Origin: Oscillospiraceae bacterium
GTDB taxonomy: Bacteria > Bacillota > Clostridia > Oscillospirales > Oscillospiraceae
Assembly (NCBI GenBank): GCA_017436955.1
Contig: JAFSCD010000001.1
Coordinates: 91,351-155,350, forward strand
DNA length: 64,000 nucleotides
Direction: 5' to 3'
Both the position numbers and the translations under genes were made by a program. Under the pieces are notes generated by a model. That model had not been told where the DNA came from, did no database searches, and was given only the letters and a program-made list of their open reading frames with translations. Below, piece by piece: positions 46,471 to 55,213 of this stretch (position 1 is the first letter of the stretch; each line of letters begins with the position of its first letter).

Positions 46471-47736
46471 ATGGCAACTGTACTGGGAGGCAAAAAAATA
46501 TGGCTGGCTACGCCGACGATGCACGGCGATGAGCTGAAGTATATGACCGAAGCCTACGAGACCAACTGGATGAGCACCGTAGGTGAAAATATCAACGCGG
46601 TGGAGCAAATCGCTGCGGAGAAAGCACAGAAGAAATACGCGGTTGCGCTGTCTTGCTGCACCGCTGCGCTGCACCTGGCTGTGAAGCACGCCGGCGAGAC
46701 GCTCTATGGCAAGCCTGCCATCGGTCACGGCGCACTGGAAGGCAAGCGGGTATTCTGCTCGGATATGACCTTTGATGCCACGCTGAATCCCGTGGTTTAC
46801 GAAGGCGGCATCCCCGTGTTTATCGACACCGAGGAGGCGTCCTGGAATATGGATCCGGTGGCGCTGGAGAAGGCTTTTGAACTGTACCCGGATGTGAAGC
46901 TGGTGGTAGCTGCGGAGCTGTACGGCTTCCCCGGCCGGATGGATATTATCAAAAGCATTTGCGAAAAGCACGGCGCGCTGCTGATCGAGGATGCGGCGGA
47001 AGCCATGGGCGCTACCATTGACGGCAGGCAGTGCGGCTCTTTCGGTGACTACGGCGCTGTCAGCTACAACGGTAACAAGATCATCACCGGCTCTGCCGGC
47101 GGCTGCCTGCTGACCGATGACATCGAGGTTGCCAACAAGGCACGCAAATGGTCCACCCAGGCAAGAGAGAATGCGCCCTGGTACCAGCACGAGGAGGTTG
47201 GCTACAACTACCGGATGAGCAATGTGATCGCCGGTGTCGTCAGAGGTCAGTACCCCTATCTGGAGGAGCATATCGCCCGGAAGAAGGCGATCTATCAGCG
47301 CTATCAGGAGGGCTTCAAGGATCTGCCGGTGAAGATGTGCCCCATTATGGAAGGCACCGAGCCCAATTACTGGCTCAGCGCGATAATCATTGACCGGGAA
47401 GCCATGTGCCCCCAGGTAAGAGATGATTCCAAGGCGCTGTTTGTCAAGGAGCCGGGAAAGACCTGCCCTACCGAGATTTTGGAGGTGCTGGCAGCGCACA
47501 ATGCAGAGGGCAGACCCATCTGGAAGCCCATGCATATGCAGCCCATGTACCGTATGCACGAGTTTATTACCCGCAGCGGCTCCGGCCGGGCAAAGACCAA
47601 TGCTTATATTGCCGGCGGTGTTGCCGATGTGGGCGCGGATATTTTTGATCGCGGTTTGTGCCTGCCCAGCGATATCAAAATGACGGTGGAGGAGCAGGAT
47701 GCTGTGATCAGCATCGTCAGAAGCTGCTTCCGGTGA
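46471..47736 (+). CDS. DegT/DnrJ/EryC1/StrS family sugar aminotransferase
   Basis: PLP enzyme that aminates a 4-keto (or 3-keto) nucleotide sugar; 421 residues. PLP-binding residues are visible: EDAAEAMGA (Asp that holds the pyridine N) and SYNGNKIITGSAGG with the internal-aldimine Lys. Followed by a sugar transferase and a PglD-like acetyltransferase, so together they may make and use an N-acetylated 4-amino-6-deoxy sugar of the bacillosamine type. The needed 4,6-dehydratase is not in the window. ATG 46471 follows GGAGGA. Confidence 0.92.
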   Translation: MATVLGGKKIWLATPTMHGDELKYMTEAYETNWMSTVGENINAVEQIAAEKAQKKYAVALSCCTAALHLAVKHAGETLYGKPAIGHGALEGKRVFCSDMTFDATLNPVVYEGGIPVFIDTEEASWNMDPVALEKAFELYPDVKLVVAAELYGFPGRMDIIKSICEKHGALLIEDAAEAMGATIDGRQCGSFGDYGAVSYNGNKIITGSAGGCLLTDDIEVANKARKWSTQARENAPWYQHEEVGYNYRMSNVIAGVVRGQYPYLEEHIARKKAIYQRYQEGFKDLPVKMCPIMEGTEPNYWLSAIIIDREAMCPQVRDDSKALFVKEPGKTCPTEILEVLAAHNAEGRPIWKPMHMQPMYRMHEFITRSGSGRAKTNAYIAGGVADVGADIFDRGLCLPSDIKMTVEEQDAVISIVRSCFR

Positions 47737-47746
47737 GGTACATAGA

Positions 47747-48373
47747 ATGTATGCAAAATGTTTGAAGCGGGCGATGGATTTCATTCTGTCGCTGATGGCG
47801 CTTTTGGTGCTGTCGCCGGTTTTGCTGGTTTTGACGGTGCTGGGCGCAATCAAGATGAAGGGAAATCCCTTCTTTACGCAGCAGCGACCGGGCAAGGACG
47901 GTAAGATATTCCTGCTGATCAAGTTCCGCACGATGACCTGCGAAAAGGATGCCGACGGAAACCTGCTGCCGGATGAGCAGCGGCTGACGAAATACGGCAA
48001 GCTCCTGCGCAGTACCTCGCTGGACGAGCTGCCGGAGCTGATTAATATCCTGGTTGGCGATATGTCTATTGTGGGACCCAGACCCCTGCTGGTGCAGTAT
48101 CTGCCCCTTTACAATGCCCAGCAGCGCCGACGGCACGAGGTACGCCCCGGTATGACCGGCTATGCCCAGGTCAACGGTCGCAACGCCATCTCCTGGGAGG
48201 AAAAATTCCGCCTGGATGTGGAATATGTGGATAACATCACCTTTTGGGGCGATGTGAAAATTATTTGGCAAACCGCTCTGGCGGTACTGAAGCGCGACGG
48301 CATCAGCTCCGGCACCAGCGCAACCATGGAGCCTTTCCAGGGCACGCCGGAAGATGCTGCGGAGAAAGTGTAA
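47747..48373 (+). CDS. Priming sugar-phosphate transferase (PglC/WcaJ-like)
   Basis: 208 residues, small monotopic phosphoglycosyl transferase. Re-entrant membrane helix near the N-terminus (FILSLMALLVLSPVLLVLTVL), then IKFRTMT, RSTSLDELPELINILVGDMSIVGPRP pieces with the catalytic Asp-Glu pair, and RPGMTGYAQVNGRN. It starts glycan assembly by moving a sugar phosphate to undecaprenyl phosphate. PglC-sized, without the extra N-terminal domain of WcaJ/WbaP. Its neighbours PglD-like and PglE-like proteins point to a diacetylated or acetamido sugar as substrate. Confidence 0.94.
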   Translation: MYAKCLKRAMDFILSLMALLVLSPVLLVLTVLGAIKMKGNPFFTQQRPGKDGKIFLLIKFRTMTCEKDADGNLLPDEQRLTKYGKLLRSTSLDELPELINILVGDMSIVGPRPLLVQYLPLYNAQQRRRHEVRPGMTGYAQVNGRNAISWEEKFRLDVEYVDNITFWGDVKIIWQTALAVLKRDGISSGTSATMEPFQGTPEDAAEKV

Positions 48374-48375
48374 TT

Positions 48376-48975
48376 ATGAAAGAAACCATCGTAATCATCG
48401 GTGCCAGCGGTCAAGGCCGGGTATGCGCCGACATTGCCCGTCTGAATGGGTACACCCGGGTCATCTTTCTGGATGACGGCGATGCGCCCAATGCGGCAGG
48501 AAAAGTAAACGAATACCCCCGGTATCTGGAATGTGCGGATTTCTTTGTTGCCATCGGCAACGGCGCAGTCCGCCGCAGGCTGCAGACCATGCTGGAAGAA
48601 AACGGCGCGTCCGTTGCGACGCTGATCCACCCCAGCGCGGTGGTGGCGCAGGGCGTGACCGTAGGCAGGGGAACCGCCATTATGGCCGGCGCTGTTGTCA
48701 ATCCCGGTACGACCGTGGGCTGCGGCACCATCATCAATACCTGCGCATCCGTAGACCACGATTGCTGCGTGGGTGATTATATCCACATTGCCGTAGGCGC
48801 AAGGATCTGCGGAACGGTGCGATTGGAGGATGATTCCTGGATCGGCGCCGGTGCGGTGATTATCCAGGACTTAAGTGTCTGCGCCGGCTGTATGATCGGT
48901 GCCGGTGCGGTGGTGGTAAAGTCCATCACGGAAAAGGGGACGTATTTGGGCGTTCCTGCCAGGAAAGTGAAGTAA
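48376..48975 (+). CDS. PglD-like sugar O/N-acetyltransferase
   Basis: 199 residues. N-terminal Rossmann-like domain (IVIIGASGQGRVCADIARLNG) and C-terminal left-handed beta-helix of hexapeptide repeats; the catalytic-region His is in CASVDHDC, as in Campylobacter PglD. It acetylates the 4-amino group of a UDP-4-amino sugar in the bacillosamine pathway; here inferred from the preceding aminotransferase and PglC-like transferase. Its start lies 2 nt after the stop of the transferase gene. Confidence 0.92.
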   Translation: MKETIVIIGASGQGRVCADIARLNGYTRVIFLDDGDAPNAAGKVNEYPRYLECADFFVAIGNGAVRRRLQTMLEENGASVATLIHPSAVVAQGVTVGRGTAIMAGAVVNPGTTVGCGTIINTCASVDHDCCVGDYIHIAVGARICGTVRLEDDSWIGAGAVIIQDLSVCAGCMIGAGAVVVKSITEKGTYLGVPARKVK

Positions 48976-48989
48976 GAGGAGGCCATACG

Positions 48990-49826
48990 ATGGCACTGAC
49001 TTTGATGTATATCACCAATAACCCCACCATTGCCGAAATTGCCCAGACCGCCGGCGTGGACCGGATCTGGGTGGATATGGAATATATCGGCAAGGAGGAG
49101 CGGCAGGGTGGTATGGACACCGTAAAATCCAGCCACACCGTTGCCGACATCCGGAAGATCCGCCCGGTGGTTACAAATGCGGAGTTGTTGGTGCGTGTCA
49201 ATCCCATCCACGAGGCAACGGACAGCTACCTCGGTACAGAAGAAGAGGTAGAGCAGACCATCGCTGCCGGTGCGGATGTGATTATGCTGCCCATGTTCCG
49301 CACAAAAGCGGAGGTGGCACGCTTCCTGAAGGCGGTCAATGGCCGGACTAAGACGGTACTGCTGGTGGAAACGGCAGAAGCGGTGGAGAATATCGACGAT
49401 ATTCTGTCCCTGCCGGGTATCGACGAGGTGCATATCGGATTGAACGATCTGCATCTTGCCTATAAAATGAAATTTATGTTCCAGCTGCTGTGCGAAGGCA
49501 CGGTACAGCGCCTGTGCGAGAAGTTCAAGGCGCGGGGCGTGAAATACGGCTTCGGCGGAATTGCCCGGGTTGGTCTGGGTATGCTGCCGGCAGAGCACAT
49601 TATTACAGAGCATTACCACCTGGGCTCCACCGCAGCCATCCTCTCCAGGGGCTTCTGCGATGCCAACCGGGTGGCGGATCCTGTGACGGTTCGGGATATC
49701 TTCATCGAAGGTGTCCGCAATATCCGGCTGAAGGAGGCAGAGGTTTCTGCCCTGACAGAGCAGCAGTATCAGGAAAATTTGGAGATTATCCGTGAAAAGG
49801 TAGGTCGGATCGTAGCCGGCCAGTGA
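48990..49826 (+). CDS. HpcH/HpaI aldolase family protein in glycan locus
   Basis: 278 residues, pyruvate/oxaloacetate-type aldolase barrel: RIWVDMEYIGKEER, LLVRVNPIHEAT, metal Glu in LLVETAEAVEN and Asp in HIGLNDLHLAY. It may join pyruvate or a related acid to an aldehyde, giving a hydroxy-oxo-acid that the dehydrogenase two genes on could reduce; such an acid could decorate the glycan. This is inference. ATG 48990 follows AGAGGAG. It is only distantly similar to the aldolase at 5252. Confidence 0.85.
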   Translation: MALTLMYITNNPTIAEIAQTAGVDRIWVDMEYIGKEERQGGMDTVKSSHTVADIRKIRPVVTNAELLVRVNPIHEATDSYLGTEEEVEQTIAAGADVIMLPMFRTKAEVARFLKAVNGRTKTVLLVETAEAVENIDDILSLPGIDEVHIGLNDLHLAYKMKFMFQLLCEGTVQRLCEKFKARGVKYGFGGIARVGLGMLPAEHIITEHYHLGSTAAILSRGFCDANRVADPVTVRDIFIEGVRNIRLKEAEVSALTEQQYQENLEIIREKVGRIVAGQ

Positions 49827-49834
49827 AAGGCGTT

Positions 49835-50989
49835 ATGAAAAAAATCTGTTTTGTTACAACAGTTTCCCTGACGATGCGTGCCTTCGTGGTGGAAACGGCA
49901 AAATACCTCCATCGGGAGCTGGGCTGGGATGTGACTTTGATTTGCAGCCCGGACGAGACTTTCGCGGCCAGCCTGCCGGAGTATCTGCACTATATCCCCG
50001 TGAAGATGAACCGGGGTATGGATCTGTCGGCGCTGCGCAGCATCCGGGATTTTGTCCGGGTGTTCCGCCGGGAGCAATTTGATATGGTGCAGTATTCGAC
50101 ACCCAATGCCGCTTGCTACGCCAGTATTGCCGCGAAAATTGCGAAAGTTCCTGTGCGGCTGTATGCCCAGTGGGGCATCCGCTATACAGGACTTTCCGGC
50201 GTCTGCAGAAATCTTTTCCGGGCCATCGAAAAGATGGTCTGCCGAAAATCCACCCATATCCGCAGCGTCAGCCCGATGAATCGGGAGTTTGGCATTGCCG
50301 AGGGGCTGTATAGCGCGGAGAAGGTGTCCGTTGTGGGTAACGGCGGCACCATCGGCGTGGATTTGGAAAGCTATGGCATCGAAAACAAACATAAGTGGAG
50401 CAGTGAGATCCGCAGCCGCTACGGTATTTCCGAGAATGATTTCGTCTTTGGCTTTGCCGGACGGATCACCGTGGACAAGGGCTGCACAGAACTGCTGACT
50501 GCGTTCCGGGAATGTGTGCAGGACGGTGGCAACGGTAAGCTGCTGGCGGTCGGTCCTATGGATGACGACCACGGTGTGGATAAAGAGCTGATCGCCTGGG
50601 CGAAGGCGTCCGGCCGTGTGATATTCACCGGCGGCGTACCCGGCGAGGAAATGCGGAAATTCTATGCGGCGATGGATGTGCTGGTGCATCCGACCTACCG
50701 GGAAGGCTTCGGTATGGTGCTGCAGGAGGCAGGCGCCCTGGGCGTTCCTGCCATTACCACCCGGATCATTGGCGCTTCCGAGGTTATGGTGGACGGCGAA
50801 AGCTGCCTGCTGGTAGAGCCGAAGGATGCTGCTTCTCTTGCGGCAGCGATGCAACAGCTGTACCGGGATGAAGCGCTTGCTTCCCGGTTGAGCCGGGCGG
50901 TTTACGACAGAACCAAGACCCTTTACAGCCGCCCCGTGATGCTGGAAAATCAAAAAGCAGACTATGTAAGTCTTTTAGGAGAGCAATAA
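49835..50989 (+). CDS. Family 4 glycosyltransferase
   Basis: 384 residues, GT-B fold. C-terminal donor site with FGFAGRITVDKGCTELL and the EX7E motif in HPTYREGFGMVLQEAGALG; N-terminal acceptor domain with MVQYSTPNAACYASI. Similar to CapM/WbtD-type enzymes of capsule synthesis. ATG 49835 is chosen because AAAGG lies just upstream; GTG 49823 overlaps the aldolase stop and has no ribosome site. Confidence 0.92.
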   Translation: MKKICFVTTVSLTMRAFVVETAKYLHRELGWDVTLICSPDETFAASLPEYLHYIPVKMNRGMDLSALRSIRDFVRVFRREQFDMVQYSTPNAACYASIAAKIAKVPVRLYAQWGIRYTGLSGVCRNLFRAIEKMVCRKSTHIRSVSPMNREFGIAEGLYSAEKVSVVGNGGTIGVDLESYGIENKHKWSSEIRSRYGISENDFVFGFAGRITVDKGCTELLTAFRECVQDGGNGKLLAVGPMDDDHGVDKELIAWAKASGRVIFTGGVPGEEMRKFYAAMDVLVHPTYREGFGMVLQEAGALGVPAITTRIIGASEVMVDGESCLLVEPKDAASLAAAMQQLYRDEALASRLSRAVYDRTKTLYSRPVMLENQKADYVSLLGEQ

Positions 50990-50992
50990 GCT

Positions 50993-51925
50993 ATGAGAAT
51001 CGTTCTTTCCGATAAATCTCTGGCCGGATTTCCCTTTCCCGCGGATGTGGAAGTTAGAAGAACATCGCTGAAGGGAATGTCCGCCTTTGACGGCAATCCC
51101 GATGTGGTAGCCATCGCCGGCTCCCGCGCTATGGCGCAAAAGGCTGCCGGAATGGATTTGCCCGGTCTTAAGCTGTATCAGCTTACCAGCGCTGGCTTTG
51201 ACGGCGTGCCCTGCGATGCGTTCCGGGAAAAAGGTGTGGATGTTGCCAATGCCGGCTCGGTGTACAGCGCGCCCATCGCGGAGACGGTGGTGTTCGGTAT
51301 GCTGTATATGGCAAAGCGGCTGCATCATAATCCCAATAACCGTCGGCTGAAGCTGCAGCGCGGCTATGCCCAGATCACGGAGATCGCCGGAAAGAAAATT
51401 CTTGTTATGGGCGCCGGCAATATCGGCACAGCCATTGCCAGCCGGCTGCAGGGCTTTGAAGCCCAGGTAGATGGCTATGACCCCTTCTGCCCGGAAAAAC
51501 CGGAATATACCAAAATGCTCCGCAGCAAAGAGGCACTGCTGGAAGCATTGGGCGAATATGATTACATCATTTCCACCCTGCCGGACAACGAGCAGACCCA
51601 GGGCTTTATCAATGCGCAGCTGTTTGCTGCTATGAAAAGCACCGCCATTATCGTCAATGTTGGCAGAAAAGCGGTGTTCCATCAAAAGGATTTTTATCAG
51701 GCGCTCAAGACGAAGCGCATCGGCGGCGCGGTTCTGGATATGTTCGAGAAGCTGCCCAACCCCATTACCAATCCCTTCCGCAGACTTTCCAATGTGGTGG
51801 TGCTGCCCGGCGTGGCTGCCATCTCCCGGGAAGTGAATGAGCGGCTGAAGGCGCATATGTATCGCAATTTGTGTGCCTGCCTGAATGGTGAGACCATTCA
51901 GAATGTGATTAACAAGAAGGTGTAA
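50993..51925 (+). CDS. D-isomer 2-hydroxyacid dehydrogenase-like protein with altered active site
   Basis: 310 residues. NAD-binding fold clear: VMGAGNIGTAIASRL (Rossmann glycines), DYIISTLPDNEQT, and VNVGRKAVF with the substrate Arg; DMFEKLPNP holds the Glu of the charge relay. The catalytic His normally found in a TPHxAG motif is missing: the segment reads VLPGVAAISRE, with Gly where His is expected. It may therefore be non-catalytic, use another base, or act on an unusual acid. Starts 3 nt after the preceding stop, within the operon. Confidence 0.85.
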   Translation: MRIVLSDKSLAGFPFPADVEVRRTSLKGMSAFDGNPDVVAIAGSRAMAQKAAGMDLPGLKLYQLTSAGFDGVPCDAFREKGVDVANAGSVYSAPIAETVVFGMLYMAKRLHHNPNNRRLKLQRGYAQITEIAGKKILVMGAGNIGTAIASRLQGFEAQVDGYDPFCPEKPEYTKMLRSKEALLEALGEYDYIISTLPDNEQTQGFINAQLFAAMKSTAIIVNVGRKAVFHQKDFYQALKTKRIGGAVLDMFEKLPNPITNPFRRLSNVVVLPGVAAISREVNERLKAHMYRNLCACLNGETIQNVINKKV

Positions 51926-51927
51926 GC

Positions 51928-52890
51928 GTGTTTTTCTCCGTTGTGGTACCGGTCTATAATTCGGAAAAATATCTGGCAGAATGCGTTGACAGCGTTCTGC
52001 GCCAAAGTTATGCCGATTTTGAGCTGATTTTGGTAGACGACGGTTCCAAGGACGGAAGCGGCGCGCTTTGTGATGCCTATGCCCAGGCAGATGCCCGGGT
52101 CAAAGTGATCTATAAGGAAAACGGCGGTCAGTCCACGGCGAGAAATGCGGGTATCCGGGCTGCCACCGGCAAGTATGCTGTTTTTTTGGACAGCGATGAT
52201 TTTATTGATAGCGATGATTTCTTTGCCGAACTGCACGATGCGCTGGAAAATGGCGCGGATGTTGCAGTTTTTCGGTATTATAAATATTTTTCCCCCGAGA
52301 AGAAAAGCGACTGCGGCGTAAGTCTGGCAGGCGTTACCTTTGAAAGCAAGGGGCAGTTCCTGGCGGAGCTTGTGAAGAGGGATGCATTCTTCTGCTCCTG
52401 CTGGTCCAAGTGTACCAAAATGGCACTTTTGAAGGAAAATGACATTCAATTTGATGAAGCCCTGCGCTGTGAGGATATGGACTGGTACTATCGGGTGGTA
52501 TCCGCAGCACAGAGCTTTACAGTGCTGGACAAGCCCTACATCAACTACCGCCAGCGGGAAAATTCCGTAACCTCGGCGTTCAATCCCAGGAGCATCAGCG
52601 ATTATGTGATCACCATCGAAAAATGGTACACACGGCTGGATCAGACCGAAGATCCTTTGGAGCGGGAAGCGCTGCTGTCCTCCCTTGCCAAGCTGTACTG
52701 CAATCTGCTCATCAGCTATGCAAGAAATTCCGGCAAGGTGAAGGCTATGAAAAAGCCGATCTTTGCCTTTAAGAAGCTGCTAAGCTACCAGATGAACCCG
52801 AGAACAAGATTGATCGGCAAGTTTAACCGGCTCTTTGGCCTAAATTTGACTTGCCTGGCGCTGAAAGTATTAGACAAGGTGAAAAGCTGA
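51928..52890 (+). CDS. Family 2 glycosyltransferase
   Basis: 320 residues. SVVVPVYNSEKYLAECVDSVL N-terminus, VDDGSKDGS, the DxD metal motif in FLDSDDFID, and EDMDWYYR, the acidic base region. EpsJ/CpsI-like. GTG start 51928 lies 2 nt after the previous stop with AAGGTG upstream. The C-terminal 60 residues are basic and amphipathic, typical of membrane-associated chain-extending transferases. Confidence 0.93.
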   Translation: MFFSVVVPVYNSEKYLAECVDSVLRQSYADFELILVDDGSKDGSGALCDAYAQADARVKVIYKENGGQSTARNAGIRAATGKYAVFLDSDDFIDSDDFFAELHDALENGADVAVFRYYKYFSPEKKSDCGVSLAGVTFESKGQFLAELVKRDAFFCSCWSKCTKMALLKENDIQFDEALRCEDMDWYYRVVSAAQSFTVLDKPYINYRQRENSVTSAFNPRSISDYVITIEKWYTRLDQTEDPLEREALLSSLAKLYCNLLISYARNSGKVKAMKKPIFAFKKLLSYQMNPRTRLIGKFNRLFGLNLTCLALKVLDKVKS

Positions 52891-54152
52891 TGGAGAATAA
52901 AAAGGTTTTGGTGGTCGGCATCAATCCCTGGATCGACAATACCGGCATCAACACGCTGATCAATTTCTTTGACGGCTGGGGCGCGGATGCCGTTGCTCAC
53001 ATCTATACCCGGGATAAGCTGCCCAACACCCACGTGTGCAACAACTTTTTCCAAATCAGCGAAACCAAGGTTGTAAAAAGCGTGATTGTGAGAAGCCTGA
53101 AAACCGGCAAAGCGGTGTGCAACACACCCGTGGAAACCCAACAGGTGCAGCACGCAGCGTACAGCCAGCCCGCCGGTGCCGGAAAGCAGCTGCTGCGGGA
53201 GTTGATTTGGAAATTCGGTAAGTGGAAAACCAAGGAATTGGATGCCTTTTTGGAGGAATTTGCGCCGGATGTGCTGTTCTTCCCGGTGTATTCCAATGTG
53301 TATATGTGCCGGCTGCAGAACTATATTGCAAACAAGCTGAAAAAGCCGGTGGTGCTGTATTCGTCGGACGATAACTATTCCTACACGGCAGTGCGGCATA
53401 CGCCGCTGCCGCTGCTGCATCGCTTTTGGCTGCGGCATCAGGAGAAAAAGCTGTTTCAGCGTGCCAGCAAGGTGCTGGTAATCAGCCCCAGGCAGAAAGA
53501 GGAGTACGATCAGCTCTTCGGCATTGATTGCGGCGTTTTGACAAAGGGCATTGATTTCTCCCAGGTGCAGTACGAGCCGAAGCCCCTGGGCGACCCCATC
53601 CGGATGGTATACACCGGTAAGCTGATTATCGGCAGATGGAAATCTCTGGCCAAGATTGCCGAGGCGCTGGGGGAGATCAACCGGGACAAAACCAGAATGG
53701 TGCTGGATATTTACACTACCGACGCCTTGACGCAGGAGCAGGAGGTTGCCCTGAATCGCAACGGCTGCACCGTCAGAGGCGCATTGGCGCTGGATCAGGT
53801 CCAGCAGGTGCAAAAGGAAGCGGATGTGCTGGTATTCGTGGAAAGTCTGGAAAAGAAATTCCGCTATACCGCCCGGCTGTCCTTCTCCACCAAAATTACA
53901 GATTACTTAAAAAGCGGCAAGTGTATTTTCGCTGTGGGCGACAGCAAAATTGCCCCCATTGATTATTTCTCCCGCTTTGATTCCGCAATTACGGCCACTA
54001 CCTACGAGCAGATCGGCGAAAAGCTGACGATGCTGGCGGAGGATGCTTCCCTCATCGAGGCTTACAGCCGCAAGGCCTTTGCGTGCGGAAAACAAAATCA
54101 CGATAAGCAAAAAATGCAGAAAAAGCTGCACGATACGATTATGGAGGCATAA
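52890..54152 (+). CDS. Family 4-like glycosyltransferase
   Basis: 420 residues. GT-B-like: N-terminal domain with a GINPWIDNTGINTL loop and the segment YSSDDNYSYTAVR; C-terminal domain with RMVYTGKLIIGRWKSL and SFSTKITDYLKSGKCIFAVGD, which replaces the canonical EX7E region. The Asp-Asp of SSDDNYS and the Lys of TKITDY are likely donor contacts. The ATG overlaps the previous stop by one base (TGATG), ribosome site AAGGTG. Sugar unknown. Confidence 0.82.
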   Translation: MENKKVLVVGINPWIDNTGINTLINFFDGWGADAVAHIYTRDKLPNTHVCNNFFQISETKVVKSVIVRSLKTGKAVCNTPVETQQVQHAAYSQPAGAGKQLLRELIWKFGKWKTKELDAFLEEFAPDVLFFPVYSNVYMCRLQNYIANKLKKPVVLYSSDDNYSYTAVRHTPLPLLHRFWLRHQEKKLFQRASKVLVISPRQKEEYDQLFGIDCGVLTKGIDFSQVQYEPKPLGDPIRMVYTGKLIIGRWKSLAKIAEALGEINRDKTRMVLDIYTTDALTQEQEVALNRNGCTVRGALALDQVQQVQKEADVLVFVESLEKKFRYTARLSFSTKITDYLKSGKCIFAVGDSKIAPIDYFSRFDSAITATTYEQIGEKLTMLAEDASLIEAYSRKAFACGKQNHDKQKMQKKLHDTIMEA

Positions 54153-54156
54153 GGTT

Positions 54157-55200
54157 ATGACCAAGACGGTAAAACCGCAATACGGTATGCTGGATATTGC
54201 CAAGTTCCTGTGCGCGCTGCTGATCCTTTTTTATCACTTCTTCAGTGAGAACGGATCGGTGCCGGCCATTCTGGAAGAGGCGCTGTCTACATACGCCATC
54301 GCGGTGGCGCTGTTTATGACTATCAGCGGCTTTCTGCTGTTTCGCAAGCTGGAAAGTGTGCCGACACGGCAGGAGCGGTGGCAGGTCGTACGCAAGCAGG
54401 CCTGGCGCACACTGCGGATCTATCTGCTGTGGAGTATCGTGTACATCGCATACAACATCAGCCGATGGGATTTTGCCAATCTGACGGTGATATTTGTGCT
54501 GCGGCAACTGCAGATGTGGGTATTTTCTTCCACTTTTTATACCATTTGGTTTATGCCGGCGCTGGCCATCGGTGTGGTGGCAACCTTCTGGCTCACCGAA
54601 CTTTTGCCCAAATGGGCGCAGGCGGTTTTGGGCGCGGTGCTGTATATCGCCGGTGCGCTGATGCTGACCTACAAGGGCGTGGGCGCAATGATTCCCGGTT
54701 ATGCTGCTGTTACAGATTTCGCAGGTATGTGGCTTGGCGGCGCAAGAGGCTGGCTGCTGTATGCCATTCCGCTGCTGCTGGTGGGTCGATTGGTGGCACA
54801 AAAGGAAGAAAAGGCCAACCAGCGCTGGGGGCTGTGGCTTATTTTGAGCGTTGCCTGCGTGGCGGTTTTGCTGGCAGAAGCGCTGACGCTGCGGCATTTC
54901 TTTGGCTCTACCGGCATTGATATGACGCTTTTGATGCCGGCCACGGTATTTTGCATCTTGAATTTCCTGCTCTGCATCCAAATCCCCCAGGGGGCATATC
55001 AGCTGTGGATGCGGAAGATGAGCGTGCTGATTTTTGTGACCCAGCGCATCTTCTTGAGTGTGATACCCAAGCTGGTGGGCGAAAGTATGCTGGCAAACGG
55101 TTATTTTGCATTTTTGTTCTGCGTGGGCGGAACGATTGCGTTCTCGGCAGCCATCGTTTTCTTCTCCCGCAAGGTGAAGCTGCTGAAGCTGCTGTATTAA
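54157..55200 (+). CDS. Acyltransferase 3 family membrane protein in glycan operon
   Basis: 347 residues, about ten helices. AT3 N-terminus GMLDIAKFLCALLILFYHF with the conserved His, FMTISGFLLFRKL, and RTLRIYLLWSIVYI. Likely O-acetylates a sugar of the repeat unit (WecH/OatB-like). It is one of three AT3 proteins in the window (with 21477 and 29385), in addition to the MBOAT/DHHW pair, so surface acylation is heavily represented. Confidence 0.9.
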   Translation: MTKTVKPQYGMLDIAKFLCALLILFYHFFSENGSVPAILEEALSTYAIAVALFMTISGFLLFRKLESVPTRQERWQVVRKQAWRTLRIYLLWSIVYIAYNISRWDFANLTVIFVLRQLQMWVFSSTFYTIWFMPALAIGVVATFWLTELLPKWAQAVLGAVLYIAGALMLTYKGVGAMIPGYAAVTDFAGMWLGGARGWLLYAIPLLLVGRLVAQKEEKANQRWGLWLILSVACVAVLLAEALTLRHFFGSTGIDMTLLMPATVFCILNFLLCIQIPQGAYQLWMRKMSVLIFVTQRIFLSVIPKLVGESMLANGYFAFLFCVGGTIAFSAAIVFFSRKVKLLKLLY

Positions 55201-55213
55201 ATTTGAGGTAAGT

